Assembly: GCF_040802235.1 (NCBI RefSeq)
Contig: NC_133158.1
Coordinates: 39,312,001 to 39,376,000, forward strand
Source: Manis javanica
Taxonomy: Eukaryota; Chordata; Mammalia; Pholidota; Manidae
Direction: 5' to 3'
Length of the DNA stretch: 64,000 bases
Below, piece after piece: positions 35,158 through 47,801 of this stretch. The position numbers were made by a program, and so were the translations under genes. The first letter of the stretch is position 1; each line of letters begins with the position of its first letter. A model generated the notes under the pieces. It saw only the letters and a program-made list of their open reading frames with translations, searched no databases and was not told the DNA's origin.

Positions 35158-36985
35158 ACACCTTTATTCATGGGGACTACTGGTGTGCAGTTTTCTTTGT
35201 GTGTGCTGTTTTTATCTAGTTTTGACATCAGGATAATGCTGTCCTCATACAACCACTTGGAAAATGCTATCTCCTATTTTCTGGAAAAGATTAGGTAGAA
35301 TTGGTACTATTTCTTCTTTGAATGCTTGGTAGAACATACCATGAAATTATATGAGCCTGGATATTTCTTTTTCATAAGGTTTTTAGCTATAAATTCAGTT
35401 TGTTTAAGAGTTATTCAGATTATCTCTTTCATCTTGGAGAAGTTTTGGTAGTTCATAGGTTTTGAGGAATTGGTTCATTTCATCTAAGTTGTTGATTTTA
35501 TGTGTGCAGAGTTATTTGTTGTATTTGCCTATTTTCTTTTTAATGTTTATAAGGTCTGTTATTTGGGTATCTCTTCTTTCCTTCCTGATACTGGTAATTT
35601 GTGTTTCCTCTCTTTGTGTGTGTGTGTGTGTTTGTGTGTGAGTTTTGCTAAGGTTGTAGATCATAGATTTTGATATGTTTTATTTTCACTTTAATTCTGT
35701 TAAATATAATATTTAATTACCCTTGAGACTCTCACCATGTCCACAGATTATTTAGAAGTATGTTATTTGATTTTTAAGCATTGAGAGATATTCCTTCTTA
35801 TCTTTCTGTTATTGATATCTAATTTGATCCCATTTGGTTAGAGAACATACTTTGCATGATTCAATTCTCTTTGTTAAAATTTTGTAATGACTAGCTATCA
35901 TTTGTTTTGGTAAATGTTCCATGTGCACTTGAAAAATATTTGTGTTCTGCTCTAGTTGGTGGAATGTTCAATAAAAGTCAGTTAGGTCCCATTGCTTGAC
36001 AGTGGTATTCAATTTTTTTTATCCTTCTTGATTTTCTATTTGTTCTGGGATAGAAGTGCTGAAGTCTCCAACTATAATTCTGGATTTGTCTATTTCTCAT
36101 TTTAGTTATCTTTTTGTGAGTTTTGCTTAATTTATTTTGAAGCAGTTGTTAGGTGTGTACACATTTAGGACTGTTCTATCCTTTTGGTGAGTTGACCCTT
36201 TTATTATCAATTTCCCACTTTATGATATTCTCTTTTCTCTGAAGTCCACTTTGTTATTAATATAATATTTTTAAATTTGTACTTGCATGGTATATTTTTC
36301 CCATCCTTTTAATACTAACCTACTAATATTATATTTGAAGTGAGTTTCATGTAGATAGCATATGTGAGTGATCTTTAAAAATTCATTCTCATAATCCCTG
36401 TGTTTTAACTTAGACCACTTACATTTAATGTAATTATATGTTTGGATTCAGGCCTGTCCTTTTATCATTGTGTTTTATTTTTTCCTTCTGCTTTTGTTTT
36501 GGTTTTTGAAGATTTTTTAGTATTCTATTATGATCTATTTATTGTGTTGCTGATTATATATCTTTGTAAATTTTTTTAGTAGTTTCCTGGCAATTGCAAT
36601 ATGCATATTAACCTTTCACAGTCTACTTAAAATCTGTATTTTACCATTTCAAATGTTTTATAGAAATCCTACCACCAGGTAGTTTCCTGTACTCTCCACC
36701 CTTTATGTTGCAGTTGTCTTATGTTCAGCATTAACATGTGCTGAAAACTCTACAAGACAATATATTTGTTTTCAATCATCAAACACATTTTCAGGAATTG
36801 AAGTGAAGAAGTCTATTATATTTCCCAGATACTTGCCATGTTTGTTGCTCTTCCTTCCTAGCTTTCGCTTATGTCTGAAGAGCTTTTAAGGTATGTTTGC
36901 TGGTATCAAATTAGTTTACTTTCCTTCATCTAACAATGTCTTTATTTCAATGTCATTCCTGAAGGGTACTTTTGCTGTGTATAGA
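35158..36985 (-). mobile_element. L1 ORF2 to 5' region, antisense, decayed
   Basis: Collinear antisense L1. It runs through the reverse-transcriptase region (GACATCAGGATAATGCTGTC), the linker (CCTTCCTGATACTGGTAATT, TTATTTAGAAGTATGTTATT), the endonuclease side (CTCCAACTATAATTCTGGAT, GAGTTGACCCTTTTATTATC) and on to the ORF1/5' side (CTGCTTTTGTTTTGG, CAATATGCATATTAACCTTT, CTTCATCTAACAATGTC). It stops abruptly near 36985, where GC-rich DNA begins. A (TG)n tract lies at 35613-35641. No frame is intact. Confidence 0.88.
35613..35641 (+). repeat. (TG)n microsatellite
   Basis: A TG dinucleotide run with one TTTG interruption, embedded in antisense L1. Confidence 0.9.
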
Positions 36986-38559
36986 ACGGTCAGGGAGCTG
37001 GAGCAGAGCCAGGGGGCAGCCGTGGGACCCAGACAGGGGGTGGGCTCCCCTTGTGTGGGCTCAGGGAAGGGTGCAGGGGGGCCCCCAGGCCGGGGCCCTA
37101 GGGGGTGGGGCTGGAGGGATGTGGGTCCACACTGGGAAAGGCGGTGTGGTGGGGTGTGGGCTGGGATGTGCTGCCACTGGCAGGGACACCAGCCAGAGCC
37201 AGAGGCTAGCCGGGGACAGGGCGACAGTGGGGGGATCTCCGCCGCTCACAGCTGTAAAGCATGTCAAGGCCGTGGACGTCTGTGAGACGGAGTCATGGGA
37301 TGAGGGTGTGAGGAGCTTTGAGTGCCCACTACCTTTGTTTTTAATATAATTAATTTAATTGTAAGTCTATATAATTTGACTTTTTTAATGATAGGAGTGT
37401 TTGATAATCAGACATTCAGTGGGCCACACAGTAACCATGAGGGGCACAAAGAGGAATTTGAGCAGACTTAGCCACATCCCTCCGCGTCTGCTACATGCAG
37501 TTTATATTCTAATACGGCTACCTAAGGTGGTAGCTGGCTTCCCACAGCATGCCCTCTATCTGATTCTTTTTATGCAGTTGTGGGGTATGAGGTCAAAGCT
37601 TCTTTCAAAGCCTTGATTGTTCTCAACTCTGAAATAATCTGCATGTCACTATGGCATGGGGATACTTTGTATTTTTAATAATCACTGTGTTTAGCAATTG
37701 GCACTCAAAATTCCTGAAAAATGTGTTGATGTCCATGTGGGCAGTAGTGCACACCGGGTGTGGGTGGAGAGGAGGAGGGCCGTGTGGGGGTCCGGGTCAG
37801 AGGACAGAGCTACTGGAGGGGCAGCGGGTAGATACGTCTCATGGGGACAGGCAGGGGTTTGGCCCAAGCAGCCTCCTGCCTGCTTCCCGGCCTCTGCAGG
37901 GTGGGGACTCGGGACCTCCACTGCTTGCTGACTCACGGGGTCCTTGGCCAGATCTGGGTCCCTCCCTCCCTGTGGTTCAAGGTCTGGTCACTGTGGCCAC
38001 CAGGCTGTCTGGCATCGGTGCTGGCCATCCCAATGCCCCTTGGAGGCCCCCCTGCTCAGGCCAGGCCCTAACCAGAGCAGGATCCGTCTGCGCAGTGATC
38101 TCGGAGGACGTGGTGGTTGCCAGGGAGTCAGCTCTCCATGCCTCTCCATGAGGCCCCTGTCAGGGAGAGCAGGAGTCCCAGTGCCGGGTCAAGAGCTTCA
38201 GAGGCCCATGCCACACATGCCATCGTGCGTGTTTGCACAACTCTTGTCTGAGTGCCCAGTGGGGGCCCTTTCCCCTGAGCCCACTCTGGGGCAGCCCAGT
38301 CCTCACTGACCCCCCTGGCCCAGGCAGCCTGTGTGCTCAGCATTCTCAGGGGGTGTCACTGGACAGTCCAACGGGTGCACAGCAGTCTCGGAAACTCCCG
38401 GCATCCGAGCAGCATCTGTGTCACCCAGCAAAGCCCACCAAAGTCTCCACTCGGAATCGAGTCGTGCCTTTATTTGCTGTGTGCATTTAAGTCATTCTAT
38501 TTTGCCTTTAGCAAGATATTTTTCATTGGTGTAGCAAATGCTGAGAAAGTTATTTTTGT
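36986..38559. other. Unique DNA, no gene recognised
   Basis: GC-rich unique sequence, with an AT-rich patch at about 37330-37720 that I could not assign to a repeat family. Several open frames overlap; none is convincing. Confidence 0.5.
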
Positions 38560-38735
38560 CGTAATTCAAAGTCAGAGCACCATGGGTCTGAGGCCTGGTT
38601 CCTCTCTGACTGGCTGTGTGAGTTGGGCAGGTTCTCAGCCCCTGTGACAGGGAGGGGACGGCGCTTGTTCAGAGTTTGCTGAGGAGGGAACGTGTGAGGA
38701 GGGAGCTGCCTGCTGCATGCTGACCATGGCAGTTA
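38560..38735 (+). mobile_element. MIR SINE fragment
   Basis: AATTCAAAGTCAGAGCACCA, CTGAGGCCTGGTTCCTCTCT, GACTGGCTGTGTGAGTTGGG and GGTTCTCAGCCCCTGTGACA fit the sense order of MIR (gcctgggttcgaatcctggc - ctagctgtgtgaccttggg - aacctctctgtgcctc). Diverged. Confidence 0.6.
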
Positions 38736-41115
38736 ATTTCTTAGCTCAAGCTCGTCTTGCAGCTCATGATTTTTCTGGGTGTTTCATGTGTGCTTGAGGG
38801 GCATTGGTTCACCACTGAGGACATTGTGGGAGGCCCCGGAGACCTGCTGCTGGGGGCAGGGCAGGGAAGGTAGAGCCCCAGCCTGTCTCTTGGCCCGGAG
38901 GAAGGAAACAGTCCAGGATTTGCTCTGCCAGCCAGGAGGACGCCTGCCCTCTACATGTGGACCCGGCAGACTGTTGTCCGGGCTTCAGTGTCCAGGCGGG
39001 CGACTGGCGATTCCCCTCATGCTCTTCCCTGCTGGGAGCACCCCCAGCCCCTTGTTGTCCCACCAAGCCCATGCCACTGCTCTGGGTTTACCCCCGGGGC
39101 TTGTCATTGTTCGTTTGGGAGACGTCTGATGGACCCCAAGCTCCAGGAGGCAGCCCCTGTTCCCTCTCTGTGGGATAGCGGGAGCACGGCCTCCTCTCTG
39201 GCTTCTGTCACTCACTCTCGGCCCTTCACCCATGAGGACGGCTTGGTTTATTTCTCCCCTCTTGCTGCTTTGCTCCAATGTCCCTGCTTTGGCCCTGTCT
39301 CTACAGCTTGCCGTCTCTTTCCTCGGGCAAGCTGCCGGAATCCTCAGAATACCCCAGTTCCAGAGCTGGCATCCAGCTCTTTCCCTCCTGGAGCCACAGG
39401 CCAGGCGTGGGAGTATTGCCTGGAGCCATTGGGAAGTGTGATGCGAGCCATGTGGGGCTGCATCCAGTCCTGGGGCCTGCCCTCTAACCACAGCTTTCTC
39501 TGGAAGTTGAACGTTCCGTGGGAAGGTGCAGAGTGGGTTGGGATTTGGAAAACTGGAATTGTGTGGAGCTGTGAGGATTCTGGAGTCTGGTTGCCCCAGC
39601 TCAGCCTGCTGAAGGCCCCAGGCCCGGCTCAGCTGGCCCAAAGCCAGGAATGTAGGGGCAGACGGCCCTGGAGCGCACACTCAGGGAGTCTGGCAGCTGT
39701 GCGGCGGTGGGCTGGGCTGTGCCCACTCCCTCCCCGAGCCCCCGGCTCAGGCCACGCAGGCCAGTGGTCAGAGACAGAGGGGCTTCCTGGTGCTGACCCT
39801 CATCAGCTGACCACCAGCAGGGGCACGACCCTCCCAGCAGGCTCCCCTCTCCATCCCCCACCCCTGTTCAAGTTGTGTCTCCAGGACAGCTGAACTTGGT
39901 CTGTCCCTCCGGGGCCCGGCCTGTCTGTGTGGTCCGGACCACAGCCCTTCAGTCCCACACCCTCACCCTGGGGCCACCATCCTGGGCCTCAGGTGCACCT
40001 GGTCCCAGGCCCTGGTCTCCAACACTCGGTCTCGGGGTGGGGGTGGCAGGCACGTGGACAATGATGAGATCACTCTAGTTGACGGCAATGTGAACAATAG
40101 TTAACCACACCAAGCTCATGTGTTCTGTGAATGCAAGACAAGCCTGTGCCTATACTTGGTCCCCAGATCTCGCTGTAGGACGAGACTATCTCAAAAGCTG
40201 GCAGCCTGGGGGTGGCCAGGCCCCTGGAGAGACACCCTGGAGCTCCCGCCTGCCGAGTGGGGCCGTTCAGAGGCAGGGCTTCTGGGGAGCTCTTCTGGGG
40301 TCACCCCTCATCACAGAAAATCAGATTAGAGGCCCTTCTCATGTCCAGATGGAAATCTTCGCAAACGCTGCCCTGTAAGACTGAACCCAAAAATGTGAAG
40401 CCACGCCTCACACCGGGCCTGTGGAGCTCACACGCGTCCCGGGGCTCCAGGGCCCGCCATTCCCTGAGGAGGTTCTGCCGGGTCTGCAGACGCCACCTGC
40501 CTGGTCTTTCAAGGGGATTTGTTTTTTATTGGATATTGGTAAAATTGCAGTATTTCCAGATCTCTCGCCTGGCCTCACCACGTCTCCGTATCAGTAGGTG
40601 CTTCCAGGTGGGTGGAGAGAAGTAGCCGTCTCTGCGCTGATAGGTGATACCAGGGTGAGCGGGGGCTTAGCTGGACCAAGAGGTCGGGTGGGGCCTCTTC
40701 TGCAGACATGGGCCAAAAAATAAACGGGCTTCTCCCACTTTACTTCTCCCTTTGATTTTGGTTTCAAAGGTACTTTACTCTGGGGTTTTCCTCCCAGAGT
40801 TACATTGGATTAAAAATAATTGTTGTAAAATGTGACACATGCCTAAAGCTGTGTGACCCTCACAGAGCACGAATAGTTTCCTTGTCCCCCGAGCCTCCTG
40901 GGAGACCCTTCGGGCCAAGCCCTGCCCTCTGCCAGCACCTGGCAAGCGCTGGCCTGCCCGCCCTCTGCCCTTTGCAGAGCGCGGCCCAGCTTAGGTCCCG
41001 GCTCCTCGCTCAGCTCGGTGCTTCTGAGGTCCCTTGGGGTGCTGCGTCTCCGCGCTGCCTAGTTCTGTGTTGGCCCGAACCTGCAGCTGCTACAGGACCC
41101 GCGGACTCTCCCAGG
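38736..41115. other. GC-rich unique DNA, no gene recognised
   Basis: About 2.4 kb of GC-rich sequence. The frame at 38955-39893 (plus, 312 codons) is long but has no domain, signal or conserved motif, and is overlapped by a long minus-strand frame (38985-39680). I treat both as chance frames. Confidence 0.5.
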
Positions 41116-41720
41116 CTCTGGGACTACCAGCAAAGCTGCCATGAACATTTGTGTGCAGGTCTTTGTGGTAACACAGGTGTTCTTTTCTCCAGGGCTGCCC
41201 TCTGGGTCACGCGCTGGGGCGTGTTCACCCTCCTGAAAGCTGTCCCGCTGTGTGCCGGTGGGCAGGGCCCGGCCTCACCCGCCGGTCGCTCTGCTTCCTC
41301 GTCACACTCGACACTGTCAGATGCTTTTTCGTGTTTTGATTTTAGCATTTCCTTAAGGCATGTGCCAATGTTTCATGTGATTTCAATTCTCACTTCCTTA
41401 GGCGTCATTGGTGCCAGACGTCTTTTTGCGTGATCACCTGCCATCATATATATTCTTTGGCGGCACATGTTTTAAATTATATTTTTAAACGGGGTTGTTG
41501 GTCTTATAGTTGAGTTTGAGAGCTCTTTGTGTATTCTGGATAGTAAGTTCTTTGTCAGATATGAGATTTACGATTGGTTTCGCCAGCTCTGCGACTTGTC
41601 TTTTAATCTATTCATAGTGTCTTTCAGAGGGCAAACTTTGTAGTTTTTATGAAAGCCAATTTATCACTTCTTTGCTTATCAGTCCTGCTTTTTTTGGTGG
41701 TGTTTCTAAGGTTCACCGAC
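41116..41720 (-). mobile_element. L1 3' region, antisense, decayed
   Basis: AAAGCTGCCATGAACATTTG, then after a GC-enriched stretch TTGTGTATTCTGGATAGTAA, TTTGTCAGATATGAGATTTA and TATGAAAGCCAATTTATCAC follow L1 in antisense. The middle part is strongly altered. Confidence 0.75.
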
Positions 41721-42739
41721 AAGGCCGCAAGGACGCTCCCCGGTTTTCTCCACCAGCTGTGCAGCGTCAAGTCCTCCCCTGGGGCATGCGGCCCGTTCTG
41801 AGGGTGTCTTTCTGAGGTGGAGGGCCCTCGGCCAGGCACCTCCTCTCCTGTCCTGCACAAGGGTGACCGACCATTCCAGCACTGTTCACCCGAAAGAGTT
41901 TCCTTCATCCGCTGAGCTGCGTCTTCATCTTTATCAAATGTCCCAATTTTTCAAGTGAAGATAGGAGCCTGGGAACAAGCCTGGTGGGGCTTCCAGAGAG
42001 GCTGAACCCAGGGCCAGCTGTGTGTCTCCTCCCGGGGTCAGCGGAGGGCTGTCTGATCCTCCAAGCCCTCCGGGGATGACAGGAATCACTCTTGCATGAT
42101 GGGGCTGCCGAGAGCCCCGGGGGGGCAGCACCTCCGAGGCGCCCTCTGGTCTCCTGCTCGTGGCCCCTGCCGCCGAGCCCTCTGTGCGAGGCTCTCCTGC
42201 CTGTGCGTCGAGGCAGCAGGCCCTTCCTCAGCAATGCTTTGCCAAGCACACCTCTGCCCCCCTGCAGCCGGGCCCACTGGCCAGGACGCCGCCACGTCTC
42301 CCTGCACCACAGCAGCGTGGACGATTCACCCACCCCTGCCATGCTGCGTGCCCGCCACTCACGAGGTAGGGCGGGGTGTCAGTGCCTGAGACGGGCCTTC
42401 ACGCCAGCTGGCTGGGGATTCCCAGACTCCTGTGAGGGGGCTGAGGGGCACTGGCTCTGGCCTGCACCCCTACCCGGAGGGGGGGCCCTTCCTCCCAGCG
42501 GCCCCATGCTTCACCACGCTGAAAGGTTTCCAGTAATCTGGGACGTTTACAATGCCTCAAAAATTTGACTAAATATTTACATTTTGGACTAAGTTGTTGG
42601 TTAAATATTCCTAAAAAGAGCTAGTTGCTTCTAGAGAAATGAACTTTTTTTGTGGGTTTTTGTGCTTATTCTAAGATTGAGGTCTAACTTCCAATAGGAC
42701 AGGTTTAAATTCTGAGTGTACCTCTCCATGTATTTTCCC
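41721..42739. other. GC-rich unique DNA, nothing recognised
   Basis: Unique DNA that becomes AT-rich after about 42530. No gene or clear repeat recognised. Confidence 0.5.
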
Positions 42740-43374
42740 ACCAACTCTCACGTAGCACCTCTCAGAGTAGGTATTCCTCCTACTGGAAGCAGCCCCTCTC
42801 CTCAGTACTGCAGCCCCATTCCCAAGGAGCTGCTCTTCTGATTTCTGTCACCAGGCATTAATTTCTCCCGCCTCAGCCCTCCACAGGAAGCATGAGCTCT
42901 TCTGCATTGGGCCCCACGGCTCAGCGTGCCATTTCCCACATCTGCACCTGTGGTGTGTCAGTGGTCCCTTCCTCGGCATTGCTCACGGCATCCCGTCCCA
43001 CAGTCACACCACAGCTCAAAGTCCACCTGCTGGTGGTCACTGAGGCTGTTGTGAATGATGCTGCAGTGCATGCTGGGGTGCAAGTCCTCATGGGAGTGTA
43101 ACCACTTGTTTCTGCACAAGTGCCCAGGGGTGGGAGGGGAGGATATTCAGCTTTAGTAGACATGTGGAAGAAGTTTTCTACAGTGGCTGGATACCCTCAG
43201 CTCCTGCAAGTGATGTCCAGGCACTTGGGTGTTCCACATCCTTCAAACACTTGGCTTAATTTTAATCATTTGTGTGGGGTTTGGGCGATGTCTCACTGTG
43301 GTTTCAATTTGTATTTTCTGGTAAATAATGACATGAAGCACTTTCCAAATGCTTATGAGCCTTTTGGATAACTT
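42740..43374 (-). mobile_element. L1 3' UTR and ORF2 end, antisense
   Basis: CAGTACTGCAGCCCCATTCC, CTGCTCTTCTGATTTCTGTC, AATGATGCTGCAGTGCATGC, TCTCACTGTGGTTTCAATTT and CTTATGAGCCTTTTGGATAA are in the expected antisense L1 order. The element ends where an LTR begins. Confidence 0.8.
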
Positions 43375-43641
43375 CTTTGGTGGCTTACAGCAACTCAAAT
43401 TTATCATCTTAAGTTTCTAGAAGTTAAAAGTCCAACATAGTTCTTGCTGAGCCAAGACCAAGGTACTGACGGGACCACACCCCCTTCTTGGGCGATAGGG
43501 CAGAAAATTCACTTCCTGTCTTCCCCATCTTCCCAAGGCTGCCTGTGTTCCTAGCGCCTGTTCTCCCTCCTCCATCATCAAAGCCCACACGCACGGACTG
43601 AGTCCCTCACATCACCTTTGCTCTGAATGTTTCTGCCTCCC
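43375..43641 (-). mobile_element. Host LTR (MaLR/ERVL-like), 3' part
   Basis: A minus-strand LTR of the same family as 47802-48268, split by the LTR at 43642-44502. Shared phrases include the CAAATTTATCATCTTAAGTT and GAAGTTAAAAGTCC blocks. The last five bases (CTCCC, 43637-43641) are the duplicated target. It lacks about 30 bases of its terminus next to the L1. Confidence 0.75.
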
Positions 43642-44502
43642 TGTGTTCGGGTCTCTCGTCCCAATTCCAGTATATGTGTATGTGTGTGTGGGGTTCTTCC
43701 CACTGATGACACCAAATGATCCTCAGACACCAGCAGGGTGTCTGAGGACTCAATTCGGACAGTCACCCTGGAGATAGCATTAGATTCTACAAACTAAGGG
43801 TTCAGTCCTACAAAACTGCCTTCTACCCCCAACTCCAGATGCCAGTGGCAAGTCCCAGACTGTTTACTGTGCTTCTGACCAACCGGTTACGGATTGGAGG
43901 TTCCCAGACTTACTCTAAGGTCCCATTAATTTACTAGAGCAGCTCACAGTACTCAGGAAAACACTACATTCACCAGTTTAATAAAGGATACTGTAAGGAT
44001 ACAGGTTAACAGCCAGAAGAAGAGATATACAGGGCAAGGCCCCAAATTAAAGATCTTCTATCCTCAGGGGCTTGGGGCCTGGCTCAGTGGGTGGCATGTG
44101 GAGGTGGTCTGGTTCCCCAAGCATGGAAGCTGTCTGAACAGGGAAGCAGGATGAAAAAGCACCAAAACTCTGTTCTTGTGGGTCTGTATGAAGGCTTTGC
44201 TGCAATCATTGGCCATTGCTTGAGTCGACCTCTAAGCCCTTTTCCCTCTGGGCTCTTAGAGGTTGGGGTGTGTGGGGGCTGAGAGTTCCCATCTTCTAAT
44301 CACATGGTTGGTCCCCCTGGAAACCAGCCCTGCCCCTGGGTGGGGTCCAAAAGTCTCCTCATCAACATAGGAAGACACCCATTTCACTTTTCTGGCTCTG
44401 AAGTGTTCTCTGCAACCTTGATACGGATCACATATATCTGAGAAATGTATTTTGGTCATCTGAATGACCAAATATGCATTTCACAAAAATCATTGTATCA
44501 CA
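43642..44502 (+). mobile_element. ERVL-type solitary LTR nested in another LTR
   Basis: The element starts TGTGTTCGGGTC and ends GTATCACA, so it has TGTG...CACA termini as LTRs do. It is flanked by CTCCC on both sides (43637-43641 and 44503-44507), a 5-bp duplication as ERVL elements make. Removing it joins the two halves of the surrounding LTR. At 861 bp it is a single LTR with no internal region, so it probably arose by recombination between the two LTRs of a full insertion. Phrases such as TAATCACATGGTTGGTCCCC and GACCAAATATGCATTTC suggest an MLT2-like group; the subfamily is uncertain. Confidence 0.82.
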
Positions 44503-44710
44503 CTCCCTCTTCCACTTTTAAGGACTCTAATGATTACACTGGTCCCCTGGGCATAACCAAGGATGATCTTCCTATCTTCAACTCAACTGATTAGTAATCT
44601 TAATTCCACATGCAGCTTTATTTCCTCTTTGCCCTGTAGCCTAACGTACCCACTGGTTCCAGGGATTCAGATGTGGACATCTCTGAGGAGCTGTTATTCT
44701 GCCTGCCACA
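44503..44710 (-). mobile_element. Host LTR (MaLR/ERVL-like), 5' part
   Basis: Continuation of the LTR interrupted at 43641. It contains TAATGATTACACTGGTCCCC and ends CTGCCTGCCACA, the complement of the TGTGGTAGGCAG start seen in the related copy at 47802. The two parts together total about 475 bp, close to the 467 bp of that copy. Confidence 0.75.
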
Positions 44711-45380
44711 GATATTTTCAGTGAAGGTAGAATTCTAGGTTGACAGTATAAAGCTTTTTCTTTAATTACTTCATAGCTGTCATTGCATTGTTTCTGACAA
44801 GAAATCAGTTTAAATCTTGTTCCCCTGTAAGTAATGTGTCTTTTTTCTTGGGCTACTTTTAATACTTTCCCTTTATGTCACTGATTTTTAGCAATTTGAT
44901 TGTGATATACCTTGATGTGATTTTCCTTGAGTTTATTATACTTGTGATTTCTTGAAATTTTTTCATCTGTAAGTTTATAGTTTTTATCAAATTTTGGGAA
45001 AAATTCAACCATTATTTATTCACATAATTTTTCACAATTCTTTCCTTCTCTCCTTTTGGAGCTCTGATGACACATATATTAGACCACTCGATACTGTCTC
45101 GCAGGTTACTGAAACTCACTTCATTCTTTTTTCCAGTTTTTAAAATCTCTGCCTCAGTTTGCATAGTTTCTATTGCTATGTTTTCTGGGTTTCTGATCCT
45201 TTATTCAGTGTCTGATATGCTATTACATCCATTCAGTGCATTTTTTTTATTTTGAATATTGTGCTTTTAGCTCTAGAAATTCCATTTGACTCTTTACTGG
45301 TCTCCATTTCTCTCATTGTGTTCATATTTTCCTTTAAACCATGCTCAGCTTACAGCTACCCAGTAGTTCTTTGTCCGGCT
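44711..45380 (-). mobile_element. Old L1 5'/ORF1 side, antisense
   Basis: TAGAATTCTAGGTTGACAGT, TGTTCCCCTGTAAGTAATGT, CAATTTGATTGTGATATACC, ACATATATTAGACCACTCGA and TTTTAGCTCTAGAAATTCCA follow a known antisense L1M region upstream of the endonuclease. Decayed. Confidence 0.75.
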
Positions 45381-46604
45381 TTGTGAAAATTCATAATATT
45401 TATCATGGTTTAGTATTCAACAACAGATCAAGACCCACTTTCAGTGTTCTGGAGTGTTTTCACTTTATAATTCCTCCTTCTCTGGAATTCTGCCTTACAA
45501 ATACTTGGTGTGCCATTCTTCCTGAACTGATATGTCTCCTCAGCAAAAAGGTACAAGTTTCCTGCTTGGCTTTTCTTTTCTTGCACCAGAGTTCGAAAAG
45601 GTCCCAGGGAGTGGGGAGAACTATCTTTGTGTTTGAGAACATTTCAGGTCCTAATTTTCATGCCAATCCACTGTTTAAAGGTTTTGGATTTCTCTGTACC
45701 CCAAGGAAATTCTTTAGCTTTGAGAGGCCTGATTTCCATTTGCCTGTGTTCAGACTTGAAAATTCACTCAGTAAGAAAAGTGGCCACCCATTCCCTAGTA
45801 AGAGTTCATCCCTCTCTGAAATTTCATTTATTTTGACTTGTCTCCACAGCTCTACTATGTTTTTAGTTTTGCTTCTTAGCCTGTCCACTGTTTTCTATTG
45901 TTGCCAAAGGTGGTATGATCTGTCATGACTTTCTACATTCCAACTGGAAGCAGAATACTTGGCATACATTTATAACGTATCTTGATATAGACTTTCTAAT
46001 TGCTTCCAGCAAGGTTGAACTAATGTATAGTCCCACTGGGGGGATGAGTGTGCATGTGTGCATGTGTGCACATCTACCCATCTTACTGATTCCTAGCAAG
46101 CACTGTGTATTATTCATTGTATTTTTGGCTAACAAATTTTATATTTTCATATATTTAATAGACATGTCTATTTTTCTTTTAGTGCTTTTTACTTACTTTC
46201 CAGTATCATTATACCTTTATTACTGGTTTATAGGCTATGTGATTGAACATTAATTTTATCTTTAAAAATTACACATTATACACAAACGTATTTTTCTTAA
46301 AGAATGTTATAACTCTGATAGTTCCTCTTCTTGTATCCTACTCTAATTCCTTTTTTACAGAGGTAATAACTTTTAACAATTTGATGTGTATCTTTTCTCT
46401 TTTGTCTAAATGCATTTATTTATATATAAATAGATCCAATATGAAATTGTTGATATTCAATCACTTCTGTCCTATGAAAATAGCATTTTCATATGACTCA
46501 ATCTAATGGCCAGTTGAAACTTTTAAATCATAAATTCCCATTTACTGTGTATGTACAGTTCTCTGGGCTTTTATTATTTTTCACTGATGGCTTTTCTTTG
46601 TTAT
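45381..46604. other. AT-rich DNA, probable further L1 remnants
   Basis: AT-rich sequence that includes a 195-codon plus frame (45341-45928) without domain similarity. It probably continues the antisense L1M element and then an L1M 3' end, but divergence prevents a firm call. Confidence 0.35.
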
Positions 46605-46610
46605 GTGTAA

Positions 46611-46651
<41 letters not shown>

Positions 46652-46725
46652 TACATACACACACACAAAGTATATATATAACATATACAAAAAAATACCA
46701 ATATATGTGTGTATATATATATACT
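46605..46725. repeat. (TA)n(CA)n compound microsatellite
   Basis: A TA run at about 46612-46640 followed by CA-rich sequence (46640-46667), then shorter TA and TGTATA runs to about 46722. Variable-length, slippage-prone DNA. Confidence 0.93.
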
Positions 46726-47801
46726 CCATTGCATCCCAAAATCTTTTTAATCACTTCCTTTTTGAATACATCTATGTCGTTCATACATTTCTATCACAAT
46801 GACAATGCAGTCTTCTTTGTGTCACATATATAATTACATCTCTAGGAGATACACTTGCTAGTGGGATTATATTCATAACATTTTAAATTTCTATAGCTTT
46901 ATGTATTTTGATAACTGATTTTCTGGCCCAGAGCCCAGGATTCCAGCTGAGCTGACCAGCCACCAACCCACCTGACAATGGAGCTGATCGTCCATGCTGG
47001 GGGTGATATGGTGAGGCCAGGCTTGTAGTACCTTTTAAAGTGTTTCATCAGGAGTAAAGTGAGATACTTCCTCTCCTGACTCTTCGCCTCCCACCCCAAC
47101 CCCAGTGCTACTCCACTGGCCTGGGTCTGTCTTAATAGTCTCCTTCTCTTCTTGGATCTTGCTGTAAAGAATCAGTATTCAGAGGATATGAAAGGCTGGG
47201 AAGAAAGGAACTTGGACTCATGTCAAGTCCTGTCATGTGACATCCGTATCATGGAAATTATAGAAGTGACATCAGCAGGAAAGAAAGAGAAAGGACCTCT
47301 GAAAATCTGTTATCATATAAAAACAATATGAACATTGACAAAATTTGTCATCACCAACTTTCAAAGAGCTCTGGCAATTGGTGAAAATTTCCAGCAATCT
47401 GAAGAGTGTTTATTCAAGCCAAACCACTGAATCTCAGTAAGAACAGTGAGCACTGTAGAATTTTAACTTGGTCTAATCCCATTTTCTCTCCTCAGTTCTA
47501 TGCTAGCCTTGAAAATCAATAACCCAGTGATAATGTTGAAAACCTTCAGCCTAACAGCCCCTGGAAGGGTGGAATGCCTTTGTACCTCCCAAACACCATT
47601 CTTACAGAATTATTATTTGATCTATCTGGAGGGTCCCTAGACAACCCCTCTCACAGGGCTGGTTTTTATTTGTTCTGACACGTACGTTGTAGCATGCAAC
47701 CATTTTGCCCAAGGGCATTTATTGAAAACAATCAGTGGCGATTATTTAAAATCCCAGCTGCCTGAGGTGGCAATAGCAGTTTACACAAACCCAAAGTTAA
47801 C
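46726..47801. other. AT-rich DNA, unclassified repeat-like
   Basis: No gene recognised. The part at 47160-47780 has the look of an old interspersed element (possibly L1 5' region), but I cannot name it. Confidence 0.35.

Noticed and set aside
38955..39893. 312-codon plus-strand open frame
   Set aside because: No recognisable domain, mirrored by a 231-codon frame on the other strand; looks like chance absence of stops.
45341..45928. 195-codon plus-strand frame that could be a small gene
   Set aside because: Lies in AT-rich, probably L1-derived DNA and shows no domain.
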